A stretch of DNA of 64,000 bases from Moraxella nasibovis (GCF_029581575.1 NZ_CP089975.1:1178001-1242000); one strand, 5' to 3'. Counted from the first letter of the stretch, positions 18,294-27,178 are shown. Translations and numbers: made by a program. Notes: generated by a model from the letters alone, not told the origin.

Positions 18294-19517
18294 TTAACGA
18301 CCGCCCTGCACAAATTGCCACACATGACCGCCCACCGCACGCCCCATCGCAAGGCACGCCGTTAAAAGATAACCGCCAGTCGGTGCGTCCCAGTCTAGCA
18401 TCTCGCCTGCGATGAACAGGTATGGATTGCTTTTGGATTGCAATTTGTCATTGACCGCTGAGAATTTCACACCGCCACCTGTACTGATGGCTTCATCTAT
18501 TGGACGAAAACCGTCAAATTCAATAGGTAATTTTTTAATAAAATCTGCCATTTTACAAAAATCCGACCAGTCGGTTTTATCGGTGCATTCTCTTAATAGG
18601 GCAATTTTTACTGCATCCAGTCCGATTTTTTTAAGACTGGTGTTGAGCGATTGTTTTTTGTTGCGGTTTAGGGCTTGGGTGATGTCATCTATGGATTTGG
18701 CAGGCAACAAATCCAAATAAAGACAAATCTTGCCATGATAATCAAGCGCATCTTTCATGGAGCGATTGAGCTTATAAATCAGCCCACTTTCCATGCCATA
18801 ATGACTGATGACGATGTCGCCATGCACGCATTCTTGACCAACCGTTGCCGTTACTCGTTTTAAGGCTTGTCCAAAAATTGACTGCATGAATGGCGACCAA
18901 GTACGCACAACGCCAACATTACTGGCATACAATGGCGTTATTTCATCAACACCGAACCACGCCTGCCACGCCCCATCACAGCCCAAACGGCGATACGAAC
19001 CACCGCCACACGCCAAAATGATGGCGGCAAACTTTTGGGAAAATTGCTCGGTCATGTCGCCATGCTTATCAAGCACCGCCAAGCTCAGCTCATTATCCAC
19101 CACGCCCAGACAGCGATGGCGATAATAAAACTCTGTGCCCTGCTGTTCTAAGCGGTGTAGCCACGCTCGTAGCAGACCTGACGCTTTCATCTGCACAGGA
19201 AAAATCCGCCCAGACGAGCCAACATAGCTGTCAATGCCAAGACCATTCATCCATGCACGAATGTCTGCGGCACTAAATTGCCGCACAAACTCAGCAAGCG
19301 GATCGGTTGGCGTGTAGCGAGTGATGAAAGTCGGTAGCGGCTCATCGTGCGAGATGTTCAAGCCTGTTTTGCCCGCCATCAAAATCTTGCGTCCAGCGGT
19401 GGGCATTTGTTCATAGACTTGCACAGGCACGCCACGAGATGACAACACTTCTGCCGCCATCAAGCCTGCCGCCCCAGCACCGATGATGGCGACGGTTTTA
19501 GGCTTGGGTGTCGTCAT
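18294..19517 (-). CDS. NAD(P)/FAD-dependent oxidoreductase, HI0933 (YhiN-like) family
   Basis: A flavoprotein of the HI0933 family with unknown substrate. An N-terminal Rossmann FAD site VAIIGAGAAGLMAAE starts near residue 9. AGRKILMAGKTGLNISH is the conserved flavin-proximal block, and the C-terminal STGGGVKFSAV and LFIAGEMLDWDAPTGGYLLTACLAMGRAVG are diagnostic. About 407 residues from the ATG at 19517; a TTG two codons earlier is also possible. The start overlaps the end of the upstream methyltransferase gene by 20 bases, which suggests translational coupling. Confidence 0.9.
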   Translation of the reverse strand: MTTPKPKTVAIIGAGAAGLMAAEVLSSRGVPVQVYEQMPTAGRKILMAGKTGLNISHDEPLPTFITRYTPTDPLAEFVRQFSAADIRAWMNGLGIDSYVGSSGRIFPVQMKASGLLRAWLHRLEQQGTEFYYRHRCLGVVDNELSLAVLDKHGDMTEQFSQKFAAIILACGGGSYRRLGCDGAWQAWFGVDEITPLYASNVGVVRTWSPFMQSIFGQALKRVTATVGQECVHGDIVISHYGMESGLIYKLNRSMKDALDYHGKICLYLDLLPAKSIDDITQALNRNKKQSLNTSLKKIGLDAVKIALLRECTDKTDWSDFCKMADFIKKLPIEFDGFRPIDEAISTGGGVKFSAVNDKLQSKSNPYLFIAGEMLDWDAPTGGYLLTACLAMGRAVGGHVWQFVQGGR

Positions 19518-20163
19518 GATCAAAACGAGTTTGGTAATAATTTGGCTTTAAAATCACCAGCTCTTGACACATCTCGCCACGAGCCAGATATTTGATCTCA
19601 AAATGCGTGCGTGCCGAGTCGCTGTCAATCTGCACTCGTTCATAAGGCAACAGCCACACCTCATCAAGCAGTTTTTGGGCTTCGTCAATGTACTCAGCGA
19701 TGTTGCTGGCGATGGTGATGGTCGCCCCTGCTTTCATGCGAGAAATCAAAAACTCAAAAAACGGCATATTCAGCCAACGCTGATTCTTATTGGCAGGCTC
19801 TGGATTGGGATACAAAATAAACACGCCGTCCAAAGAGTTTGGGGCGATGTGATGAGCAGTATAAGCGATGGCGTCCGCTTGAATGGCGGTCAAATTGTCC
19901 AAATTTTCAGCGCCTGCAAGCTTGGCAAATGCGTCAAATTTTTCGCTGGTGCGTTCAATGGCGATGAGATGTTTGTCAGCATTTTCTTTGGCGAACAAGA
20001 CAGCGTGCTTGCCTTTGCCTGCACCGATTTCCAAAAATAGCGGACGGTGCGTGCTGACGGTCGGTGCATTTTTTGGGGCAAGCAGTGCATCTTTACGAAA
20101 AATGCGTTCAAAATGATGGGATAAGTCTTGGGTGGGGAAATCTTGGGCTGATGAATGATTCAT
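19498..20163 (-). CDS. TrmB-like SAM-dependent methyltransferase (possible tRNA m7G46 methylase)
   Basis: A class I methyltransferase of 221 residues. LFLEIGAGKGKHAVLFA is SAM motif I and AIERTSEKFDAF is motif II, both TrmB-like. TrmB methylates G46 in the variable loop of tRNAs. The motif usually reading PDPWPKxRHxKRR is replaced here by YPNPEPANKNQRW, so basic residues thought to contact tRNA are not conserved. It may therefore be a TrmB paralogue with another substrate. It is divergent from rnhA-dnaQ and overlaps the flavoprotein gene downstream. Confidence 0.65.
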   Translation of the reverse strand: MNHSSAQDFPTQDLSHHFERIFRKDALLAPKNAPTVSTHRPLFLEIGAGKGKHAVLFAKENADKHLIAIERTSEKFDAFAKLAGAENLDNLTAIQADAIAYTAHHIAPNSLDGVFILYPNPEPANKNQRWLNMPFFEFLISRMKAGATITIASNIAEYIDEAQKLLDEVWLLPYERVQIDSDSARTHFEIKYLARGEMCQELVILKPNYYQTRFDHDDTQA

Positions 20164-20259
20164 GGTAGGCTTATGAAGGTTTTGGTGAATGAAAAGTTTT
20201 ATTATAGCAAATTCTTTACAAATTTTTGCAATAAAATCACGACTTTTTCTGCGCTAAAA

Positions 20260-20288
20260 CTGACAAAAACCCGATGATGATTTATAAT
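20260..20288 (+). promoter_or_regulatory. Sigma-70 promoter of the rnhA-dnaQ fusion gene
   Basis: CTGACA (20260-20265) and TATAAT (20283-20288) are separated by exactly 17 bases. The start codon follows 28 bases after the -10 box. Confidence 0.65.
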
Positions 20289-20316
20289 AACTGACTCATT
20301 TTAATGACAGATCAAC

Positions 20317-21684
20317 ATGACCGATTTTATCATCGCTTATACGGACGGCGCTTGCAAAGGTAATGGCAAAAAAGGCGCATCGGCAGGCGGTTTTGGTGCG
20401 CACATCATCTACCCAAATGGCGACATTTTGAACCTTTGGGGCGGCGAGAACGACACCACCAATAACCGCATGGAGCTGATGGGCGCCATCACCGCTTTAC
20501 AGCGCACGCCTGCACACACACCCATTCAAATCTGGACAGACTCAGGCTATGTCAAAGACGGCATCACCAAGTGGATACACGGCTGGAAAAAAAACGGCTG
20601 GCGCAAGGCGGACAAAAAGCCTGTGCTAAATGCCGAGCTTTGGCAAGCTTTGGATCTTCTGACCCAAGGGCGCAGCATTGACTGGCAATGGGTGAAAGGT
20701 CATGCAGGACACGCAGGCAATGAAATGGCGGATAAGCTTGCCAATCAAGGCGTGCGTGGTAAGGGTGAGACCTTCATCGCAAAAAATCCCAACCAAAACC
20801 ACAACCAAAACCACAATAACGATGGGCGGACACAGCCAGCTGACACATCGCCTTCTATGAGCCATCAACCACCCCAAAAGACCCAAAAAGCCATGACCGA
20901 CTCGACTTTTGCCATCAGCCCAAACGACAATCAAAACCCCACTTATGACGGTAACACTCGCCGCATCAATCCAGACTTTTGGGCAATCTTGCCTAAGCCT
21001 GTCAATCGTGGTCGCCCAAACCGACAGCTCATCATGGATACAGAGACCACAGGCTTTGACGATCAAGGCGGCGACCGCATTGTCGAGGTGGGTATCGTTG
21101 AGATGGTCGGGCGACGCTTTACAGGCAATAAGCTGCATGTCTATATCAACCCTGAAAAGGTGATGGATGATGAGGTCATCCGAGTGCATGGCATCAGCAA
21201 TGAGTTTTTGAGCGACAAGCCAAAGTTTGCCGAGGTGGCGGAGGCGGTTTATGAGTTCATGGTGGATAGTGAAATCATCGCTCACAACGCTTCGTTTGAT
21301 ATGCGCTTTTTGAACATGGAGTTTGCCAAGGCAGGCTTAGATGATTTTGCCGAGCGTGTGCAAGTCACCGACTCACTTGCCATCGCCAAAGAGCTGTATC
21401 CAGGGCAAAAAAACTCACTAGATGCGTTGGTACGCCGTCTGGATGTCGGCAAGCAAGACCGTACATTCCACGGGGCTTTGCTTGACTCAGAGATTTTGGC
21501 GGAGGTATATCTTGCCATGACGGGTGGTCAGATTGCCATGAATATGGATCACGCTGACGACCATGTTAGCGACACTTTGAGCGTGGGCGGCTTTGGCGGG
21601 CTTGCCGATCTGGCAGGATTATTAAAGACATCGGTCAGCGACAGCCATGCTGATCAGGCTTGGCGTGAGCAGGTGCTGTCATGA
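20317..21684 (+). CDS. Bifunctional RNase HI / DNA polymerase III epsilon (3'-5' exonuclease) fusion
   Basis: Two enzymes in one 455-residue chain. Residues 1-150 are RNase HI: YTDGACKGNGKKG (Asp10), Glu53, WTDSGYVKDGI (Asp75) and KGHAGHAGNEMAD (His129, Asp139), which removes RNA from RNA-DNA hybrids. Residues 150-235 are a polar low-complexity linker rich in Asn, Gln, His and Thr. Residues 236-455 are a DnaQ-type proofreading exonuclease with DTETTG (Asp241, Glu243), HNASFD (Asp328) and HGALLD (His385, Asp390). The linker is continuous in frame with no stop. In E. coli the two genes are adjacent but divergent. Fusions of this kind are annotated in Moraxellaceae. It overlaps nudC by four bases. 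Confidence 0.93.
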   Translation: MTDFIIAYTDGACKGNGKKGASAGGFGAHIIYPNGDILNLWGGENDTTNNRMELMGAITALQRTPAHTPIQIWTDSGYVKDGITKWIHGWKKNGWRKADKKPVLNAELWQALDLLTQGRSIDWQWVKGHAGHAGNEMADKLANQGVRGKGETFIAKNPNQNHNQNHNNDGRTQPADTSPSMSHQPPQKTQKAMTDSTFAISPNDNQNPTYDGNTRRINPDFWAILPKPVNRGRPNRQLIMDTETTGFDDQGGDRIVEVGIVEMVGRRFTGNKLHVYINPEKVMDDEVIRVHGISNEFLSDKPKFAEVAEAVYEFMVDSEIIAHNASFDMRFLNMEFAKAGLDDFAERVQVTDSLAIAKELYPGQKNSLDALVRRLDVGKQDRTFHGALLDSEILAEVYLAMTGGQIAMNMDHADDHVSDTLSVGGFGGLADLAGLLKTSVSDSHADQAWREQVLS

Positions 21685-22526
21685 GCGTGCGTTATTTTGT
21701 GGTGGATAAAGACCATCTGCTTTGTGATGAGCATGGCACGCCTGCACTCTTGACGGGCGGTATGGTTGATGGCGCCATTTGTCTTGGCTTTGGTGAGGTG
21801 CATGATGAGACACCGACCACATCGCCACACAATGATTTTGCCATCGACAAATCCGACGCCATCAAAGCAGGACTCATCATCGCTTATGGCGATAAATACG
21901 ACAGCACCACACTAAAATCGCTGTCATTTTTGCCTTATCGTCAAGTGATTGCTCATACAGATCTGAGCACTGCACACGCCATGAGCCGTGCTGTGCAGCT
22001 TGTGCTGTGGCGGCGAGATCATCGCTTTTGTTCTCGCTGCGGCGCTGCCACCACACCACACCGACATGAGCACGCCATGATGTGTGGTCATTGCCGTCAT
22101 CGTGCTTATCCACGAGTACAGCCTTGCGTCATCGTCGCCATCACTCGCATTCACCCCACCACCCAAAAAAGGCAAATCCTGCTCGCCCTGCATCAGCGTC
22201 ATAAAGACAGTGGTATGTATGGCTTGGTGGCAGGCTTTGTTGAGGCAGGCGAGTCGCTCGAGAGCGCTGTGCATCGTGAGGTGGCAGAAGAAGTGGGGCT
22301 TGGCGTGACCAACTTACGCTATGCAGGCTCTCAGCCTTGGCCTTATCCCACCAATCTCATGCTTGGTTTTATCGCCGATTATCAAAGCGGGGAGATTGTC
22401 GTGCAAGAAAATGAGTTGGCGGAGGCTAAGTTTTTTGATGTCGATCAGCTCCCCCACATACCCAAGCCCAGCACCATCGCCCATGCACTCATTGAGCAGG
22501 TCGTCAGCCTGCCTGTGAGCAATTAA
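21681..22526 (+). CDS. nudC: NAD(+) diphosphatase (NudC-type Nudix hydrolase)
   Basis: Hydrolyses NADH or NAD to NMN(H) and AMP; the family also removes NAD caps from RNA. Four cysteines (117, 120, 135, 138) form the zinc ribbon. The Nudix box starts at GFVEAGE (about 185-191) and ends at REVAEEVG (199-206). SQPWPYPTNLM immediately after is the NudC signature. 281 residues. It is translationally coupled to rnhA-dnaQ through an ATGA overlap, so it is co-expressed with a replication/RNA-processing protein. Confidence 0.93.
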   Translation: MSVRYFVVDKDHLLCDEHGTPALLTGGMVDGAICLGFGEVHDETPTTSPHNDFAIDKSDAIKAGLIIAYGDKYDSTTLKSLSFLPYRQVIAHTDLSTAHAMSRAVQLVLWRRDHRFCSRCGAATTPHRHEHAMMCGHCRHRAYPRVQPCVIVAITRIHPTTQKRQILLALHQRHKDSGMYGLVAGFVEAGESLESAVHREVAEEVGLGVTNLRYAGSQPWPYPTNLMLGFIADYQSGEIVVQENELAEAKFFDVDQLPHIPKPSTIAHALIEQVVSLPVSN

Positions 22527-22562
22527 CCTTTGAATATATTAAAATTTAAAAAAGCCCAAGCC

Positions 22563-23399
22563 ATGACCACCGCCAGACTTGACCACCTTCCTGTATTATT
22601 TAGCCCCTTGCAGTTGGAGGGGCTGCCACAGCCTGCACGCATTCAAATCGCTCAGATTGACGAGGTCTTGCCGCAAACTCAGTGCGGACTTTGCGGACAT
22701 CATGACGGCTGTCTGCCATACGCACACGGCATTGTCATGAATGGCGAGCCACCAAATCTGTGCGTCCCTGGTGGGCAGGCGGTTACCGACCAGATCACAA
22801 GCCTTCTAAACACTCCCCATCATACAGCCGCACCCAGCAAATGGCGCACCGACAGCGCCACTTTGCGCCCCATCGAGGCGCGTGCCGTCATCCGTGAGGA
22901 CGATTGCATTGGCTGCACCAAGTGCATTCCTGCCTGCCCTGTTGATGCCATCATCGGCACCGCCAAGCACATGCACAGCATCATCAGCGAGCTATGTACA
23001 GGCTGCGAGCTGTGCCTTGCGCCCTGCCCTGTGGACTGCATTGATCTGGTGGCGCATCCACGAGTGCTGAGCGATGCCGAGCGCCAGACAACCCAAAACC
23101 ACCTACGGCGCCGCTATCATCAGCATCTCAACCGTGTTGAAAGCAGCATCAAACAAGGCGCAAAACCTGTCGTCAGCACGGTCGAGTCTGCGATGGCAAA
23201 TGTCATCACCCAAGAGACTGTCATCAGCATCGATGAGCAGGCTGCCAAAAATGCCATCGCTGCCGCCAAGCTTCGCACCCAAATCAAAAAACTCAATAAA
23301 CAGCTGTCTGTCCGAGATGATGATAATGTCCGTGCTAAGTTATTACAGCTTAGCACGCAATTACAAGCGCTAGAAAGCCATCAAAAATCCCTAAAGTAA
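22563..23399 (+). CDS. RnfB-like electron-transport iron-sulfur protein
   Basis: A soluble 278-residue protein with a Fes-type cluster motif (Cys41, 44, 50, 67) and two ferredoxin 4Fe-4S motifs (Cys115, 118, 121, 125 and 145, 148, 151, 155). This order is that of RnfB, but the N-terminal membrane anchor is missing and no rnfACDGE genes are nearby, so it is an orphan electron carrier. The C-terminal 80 residues are a charged helical extension. A TTG at 22530 is a possible longer start; the ATG at 22563 gives MTTARLDHLP. It follows nudC in the same orientation, 36 bases on. Confidence 0.85.
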   Translation: MTTARLDHLPVLFSPLQLEGLPQPARIQIAQIDEVLPQTQCGLCGHHDGCLPYAHGIVMNGEPPNLCVPGGQAVTDQITSLLNTPHHTAAPSKWRTDSATLRPIEARAVIREDDCIGCTKCIPACPVDAIIGTAKHMHSIISELCTGCELCLAPCPVDCIDLVAHPRVLSDAERQTTQNHLRRRYHQHLNRVESSIKQGAKPVVSTVESAMANVITQETVISIDEQAAKNAIAAAKLRTQIKKLNKQLSVRDDDNVRAKLLQLSTQLQALESHQKSLK

Positions 23400-23470
23400 A
23401 ACCCTTAAAATGACAGAAAAACCCTAAAATCACCCAAGATTTTTAGTGACATCACAAAGAAAGAACCATC

Positions 23471-24742
23471 ATGAGCCAAACAGCCCACGAACACGCCGAT
23501 CTCATCAGACGACTTGAAGAAAGCCACTTCATATTTCCTCAGGCGCCCAAGCTCATCACCGATGCCGTCAAAGCTGAGCCTTTATCGCCGATGGATAAGA
23601 TTATGCTGCGTGCGCACAAAATCGACAGCAACGGCAAAATCAAAGACGCCCTACTCACCGCCAAATCTTATCACAAAGGCTCGATACGCTTGATTTATGC
23701 AGGCTATTTTTTGTTTGGTTTGGTTGGGGTGTTGGCGCTTCTTAGCACGCAGATGGTGAATTTCTTTTATGTACTGGTGGCACTTTTGGGGTGGCATACC
23801 GTATCGCTTTTATGGTGGCTGATTGGGCTTTTTCGTCAAGATTCTTTGTCGTTTTTTGGCAGTATTTTTGAAGGCATCGCCGTCAAAAAGCCGCTCGTGC
23901 ATCGGCTCATCGGTGCAGGGGATGATGCCGCCTTACAGCACGCGCTAAGTTTACAGCAAGACATTCATCGCCCTATCAAACGCTGGCATCTAAACAAGAT
24001 CATGCATGGCGCCTGGCTGTCATCACTTTTGGGTACTTTGCTTGCGCTTTTGGGGTTGTTTTTATTTCGCCGTTATGATTTTGCTTGGGAATCCACCCTG
24101 CTTACAGACGCACATTTTTTAAATCTCATGCAAATTTTTGGCGCCCTGCCCCATGCACTGGGCTTTGATTTGCCAAACCGTGAACTGCCCATCAGCGTCC
24201 AAAATGCACGATTTGCATGGCTCATCATGCTGTCTGTGACCCTTTATGGGCTGCTACCCAGACTTTTGGCTTTTGTGGTTTGCGCGTTGAAATCTAAGAC
24301 GACATTCTCCATTGACCCAAAACAGCCGTATTATGCCAATTTGATTCGTCAGTTTAGCCAAAGCATCATCGACCAAGACGACTACACGCCAAGCACAAAG
24401 CCTGCGCCGTCTTTTGACATCACTGGCAAATCCTTTGTTTCAGCGGCATTAGAACGCCCTGTGCAGCTTGACTTGGGCGCATTGAATGTCGTGCATGACT
24501 TTGGTGTGGTCGATGATAAAGCAAGTCTTGACAAGCTCATCCACACCGCCAAAGCCGCAGACGCCATGATCTGCCTGATGGTCGATGTGCATATTTTACC
24601 CGACCGTGGCGTGATGCGCAAAGTGGCAAATCTTGCTCATGCAGGCATGGTGGTAAGACTTGCTCACGCTGATGGCGCTCAAAATGATCACAGACTGCTT
24701 TGGCAAAGCAAGCTTGATGAGCTTGGCGTCATGGTGATTTAA
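23471..24742 (+). CDS. DUF2868 family membrane protein
   Basis: Function unknown. The 423-residue protein has a charged N-terminal 80 residues, a pair of membrane helices at about 75-125, a further pair around 178-200 and 250-272, and a C-terminal soluble domain. FRRYDFAWESTLLTD and the following ALPHALGFDLP are typical of DUF2868. In pseudomonads this gene is usually next to a DUF3482 GTPase gene, but none is present here. AGAAAGAACC precedes the ATG. It converges on exbD. Confidence 0.75.
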   Translation: MSQTAHEHADLIRRLEESHFIFPQAPKLITDAVKAEPLSPMDKIMLRAHKIDSNGKIKDALLTAKSYHKGSIRLIYAGYFLFGLVGVLALLSTQMVNFFYVLVALLGWHTVSLLWWLIGLFRQDSLSFFGSIFEGIAVKKPLVHRLIGAGDDAALQHALSLQQDIHRPIKRWHLNKIMHGAWLSSLLGTLLALLGLFLFRRYDFAWESTLLTDAHFLNLMQIFGALPHALGFDLPNRELPISVQNARFAWLIMLSVTLYGLLPRLLAFVVCALKSKTTFSIDPKQPYYANLIRQFSQSIIDQDDYTPSTKPAPSFDITGKSFVSAALERPVQLDLGALNVVHDFGVVDDKASLDKLIHTAKAADAMICLMVDVHILPDRGVMRKVANLAHAGMVVRLAHADGAQNDHRLLWQSKLDELGVMVI

Positions 24743-24874
24743 ATCGTGCGTTTTAAATGCAGGCTAACTTTTCTAATTTGTCCAGTCGTCTTGACGGAGT
24801 GGCAACATCATCGTTGGTGATTTAAAATCACGCATGAGTTGATGAGCTGTCAATCGCTTTTTACAAGCCGACAA

Positions 24875-24906
24875 AAAATAAGCCCTGTCTTAACAAGGCT
24901 TATTTT
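24875..24906 (-). terminator. Terminator after exbD
   Basis: A perfect ten-base stem AAAATAAGCC / GGCTTATTTT around a 12-base loop, reaching to two bases before the exbD stop codon. It may also serve the converging DUF2868 gene. Confidence 0.8.
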
Positions 24907-24907
24907 A

Positions 24908-25309
24908 TTATTCGTTCACAAACGCAATCTTTGACAACCCTGCCGTACTGGCGGTGGCAAGCACTTGGGCGACCATGTCGTATTTGCCTTCACGGTCGGC
25001 ACGCAGATGCACCTGCGGGTCTTTGCCCTGTGCCACTTGCTCGGCAAATCGACGCTGCAATTCATTAAGGTCAATCTTTTCGCTGTCCCAATAAATCTCG
25101 CCCTGACTGTCAATGCTCACTTGTAGCACCTCAGGCGGCTGTTCATTGACGCTGGCGGTGGTCTTTGGCAAATCCAGTGGCACGGTCGGATTAAGTACCG
25201 TCGCCGTCACCAAAAAGATGATCATCAGCACCAGCATGATGTCGATGAGCGGAATGAGATTCATCTCATTCATGCCGTTGTCGTCATTATTGCCCAATTC
25301 AAAAGCCAT
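24908..25309 (-). CDS. exbD: Biopolymer transport protein ExbD
   Basis: The 133-residue partner of ExbB in the proton-driven motor that energises TonB. It has one N-terminal membrane helix (MNLIPLIDIMLVLMIIFLVTATV), with the essential Asp in LIDIMLVLMI, and a periplasmic domain ending in ATASTAGLSKIAFVNE. It is the last gene of the tonB-exbB-exbD operon, 11 bases after exbB. Confidence 0.93.
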   Translation of the reverse strand: MAFELGNNDDNGMNEMNLIPLIDIMLVLMIIFLVTATVLNPTVPLDLPKTTASVNEQPPEVLQVSIDSQGEIYWDSEKIDLNELQRRFAEQVAQGKDPQVHLRADREGKYDMVAQVLATASTAGLSKIAFVNE

Positions 25310-25320
25310 AAAAGCGCTCC

Positions 25321-25875
25321 TTATCGTGCTGTTTCGGCAAGGATTTGGTGAGCTGTGTCATTGGCGACATGGATCGCACGCTTGTTCATGCGAGTAGCGA
25401 TGTTATAAAACACCACCGCAGGAATCGCCACCGCCAAGCCCAGACCTGTCATGATGAGCGCCTCGCCCACAGGACCTGCCACCTGTGCCAGACCTGCTTG
25501 TCCGCTTTTCGCCACGCTATGCAGTGCATGAAAAATGCCCCACACCGTGCCAAACAGTCCGATGAATGGTGCGATCGATGCAGTCGTGCCTAGGATTGGC
25601 AAGCCTTTTTCCATTTCAAAGCGGTAGCGGGCGATGTTTTGGAGTAGCTTTTGCTCGACGACCATTTTCTTTTGGCTAAAATCCAGACCGCTAAGCTCAC
25701 TTGACGAACCCGAGACAGACTGTCTTAGACCATCACCAATGCTGCCAGCCAATTTGCATGACTGTGCCACACGCATGATACCCACCACCCAAGAGACGAT
25801 GGATAAAGCGAACAAAATAAAAAACAAGGTTTTACTAACTGCGTCAGTATGACTCCAGTAAAATGCAAAATCCAT
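25321..25875 (-). CDS. exbB: Biopolymer transport protein ExbB (MotA/TolQ/ExbB family)
   Basis: An inner-membrane proton-channel subunit, 184 residues with three membrane spans. The conserved MotA/TolQ/ExbB block GLFGTVWGIFHAL lies in the middle, followed by VGEALIMTGLGLAVAIPAVVFYN. It is shorter than E. coli ExbB (244), lacking the N-terminal extension, as in many species where ExbB and TonB form their own operon. AGAGG precedes the ATG. It lies between tonB and exbD, so it serves TonB rather than Tol. Confidence 0.93.
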   Translation of the reverse strand: MDFAFYWSHTDAVSKTLFFILFALSIVSWVVGIMRVAQSCKLAGSIGDGLRQSVSGSSSELSGLDFSQKKMVVEQKLLQNIARYRFEMEKGLPILGTTASIAPFIGLFGTVWGIFHALHSVAKSGQAGLAQVAGPVGEALIMTGLGLAVAIPAVVFYNIATRMNKRAIHVANDTAHQILAETAR

Positions 25876-25920
25876 AATATTTCCTCTTACATAAGGTAAA
25901 ATTCTTTTTCAATCAAGCAA

Positions 25921-26979
25921 TTAATTAATGGTAAAATTCATTGGCAAAGTTACCTTACCACGCACAGGATTGCCCTGCTCATCTTTAAATGGGTTAAACG
26001 ACGCTGCCCTAATTGCTTTGGTAATCTGACTGTCCACATTTTTACCCAAGCCAGTATTGACACCAGTTGCACTGGTAATTCTACCCTTTTCATTGATTTC
26101 CAAATGAACGGTAAATGAGATGGTTTGAACCTTGGCATCTTCAACATCGACTTTGCTGAAGTTGGGTTTGTTACGCCAGCTAGCATTGGCTTTGGCAGCA
26201 GAGATGGTGATGTCGCCAATTTTGTTGCCTGTGCCACGACCACCACCCTGATCTTTTGTGTTATTGCTTGTATTTTTTGCTTTGCCAGCTGCGGCAGCTT
26301 CTGCTTCTGCCTTTGCAAGAGCAGCAGCCTCCGCTTCAGCTCTGGCTTTGGCAGCAGCCTCAGCCTTCGCCTTTGCGCGAGCGTCGGCTTCCGCTTGCGC
26401 AGCGGCTTTTGCTTTGGCATCTGCCTCCGCTTTTAATCTTGCTTCGGCGGCAGCTTTTTCTTGTTTTTTCTTTTCAGCTTCTGCCCTTTGCTCAGCTTCC
26501 CATCTTGCCTGTGCTTCAGCTTGCTGTTTTGCTAAGATTTCAGCTTGTTGATTGGCTTCTTGTTGATTTTTTTGTGGTGTTGTCTCGGCTGTGGCAGGGG
26601 TTTTCTGCTGTTGTTTGGTTTGGTTTGGTTCTGGTATTTTTGGTGTTGTTTGCTTGATTTTTTGGGGTGGCTCTTTGGCTGGCTCAACTTTTGGTTTGGC
26701 AGCTGCTGGGCGTGGGTCAGGATTGACCTCGGTTTTTGGTGCGATGATGGGTTTAATGGGTTGTGGCGTTTGAATAACTTCATCTACCACTTGTTCGATT
26801 TCGATTTCTTTGATAGGTTCAATAATCTCTACCGTGATTGGCGGCGTGATTTTTAATGGCTTTAATTCAGGCATCTGCATATTCGCCACGCCAAAGCCCG
26901 CCAAGCCATGCAGCGCCACTGCCACGCCCACTGCCAATGCCTTGATGTGATTATTAGAAGTGAAATTTACATCGCTCAT
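25921..26979 (-). CDS. tonB: Energy-transducing protein TonB
   Basis: Links the ExbB-ExbD motor to outer-membrane receptors for iron chelates and other ligands. After a short cytoplasmic tail there is one membrane anchor (about residues 12-32), then a Pro/Lys/Gln-rich segment (about 45-140), a long Ala-Glu-Lys helical repeat (about 145-240), and the C-terminal TonB domain ending GKVTLPMNFTIN. The 352 residues are longer than E. coli TonB because of the AEAKAKAEA-type repeat, which resembles TolA. The exbB and exbD neighbours favour TonB. A GTG three codons earlier is an alternative start. Fur-like sites lie upstream. Confidence 0.88.
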   Translation of the reverse strand: MSDVNFTSNNHIKALAVGVAVALHGLAGFGVANMQMPELKPLKITPPITVEIIEPIKEIEIEQVVDEVIQTPQPIKPIIAPKTEVNPDPRPAAAKPKVEPAKEPPQKIKQTTPKIPEPNQTKQQQKTPATAETTPQKNQQEANQQAEILAKQQAEAQARWEAEQRAEAEKKKQEKAAAEARLKAEADAKAKAAAQAEADARAKAKAEAAAKARAEAEAAALAKAEAEAAAAGKAKNTSNNTKDQGGGRGTGNKIGDITISAAKANASWRNKPNFSKVDVEDAKVQTISFTVHLEINEKGRITSATGVNTGLGKNVDSQITKAIRAASFNPFKDEQGNPVRGKVTLPMNFTIN

Positions 26980-27019
26980 GATGGTCACTGCCCGCTATTT
27001 TTGCCATAATAAACAAAAC

Positions 27020-27041
27020 GATAACTATTCACAATAGTATC
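27020..27041 (-). promoter_or_regulatory. Candidate operator (imperfect palindrome) upstream of tonB
   Basis: GATAACTATT and AATAGTATC form an inverted repeat around CAC, about 40 bases before the tonB start. Its GATA...TATC ends resemble a Fur box half-site layout. This is inferred from pattern and gene context. Confidence 0.4.
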
Positions 27042-27112
27042 TGAACAAATTTTTTAGCAATTTTTACCGAATGCAAATGGTTTTAGCTATTAAAACTAAA
27101 CCCCTATTATAA

Positions 27113-27131
27113 CATAATGATAATAATTTAC
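27113..27131. promoter_or_regulatory. Candidate Fur box upstream of tonB
   Basis: CATAATGATAATAATTTAC matches most positions of the classical 19-base Fur consensus, including an unbroken ATAATGATAAT. It lies about 135 bases upstream of tonB, in the gap between tonB and leuB. Iron repression of tonB-exbBD by Fur is common. Confidence 0.5.
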
Positions 27132-27153
27132 AAATAAAAATTTGCCATAAAAA

Positions 27154-27178
27154 CAGGACTTAGCCATGCCAAGTCCTG
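27154..27178 (-). terminator. Terminator after leuB
   Basis: Stem CAGGACTT / AAGTCCTG with two further G-C pairs inside. The minus-strand product ends in TTTTT. It starts 20 bases beyond the leuB stop. Confidence 0.8.

Noticed and set aside
20626-21285. 219-codon minus-strand frame
   Set aside because: Antisense to the rnhA-dnaQ fusion, whose catalytic residues are all in place on the plus strand.
26125-26657. Leu-, Ala- or Ser-rich plus-strand frames
   Set aside because: They are the reverse of the TonB Ala-Glu-Lys repeat region, whose low complexity keeps several frames open.
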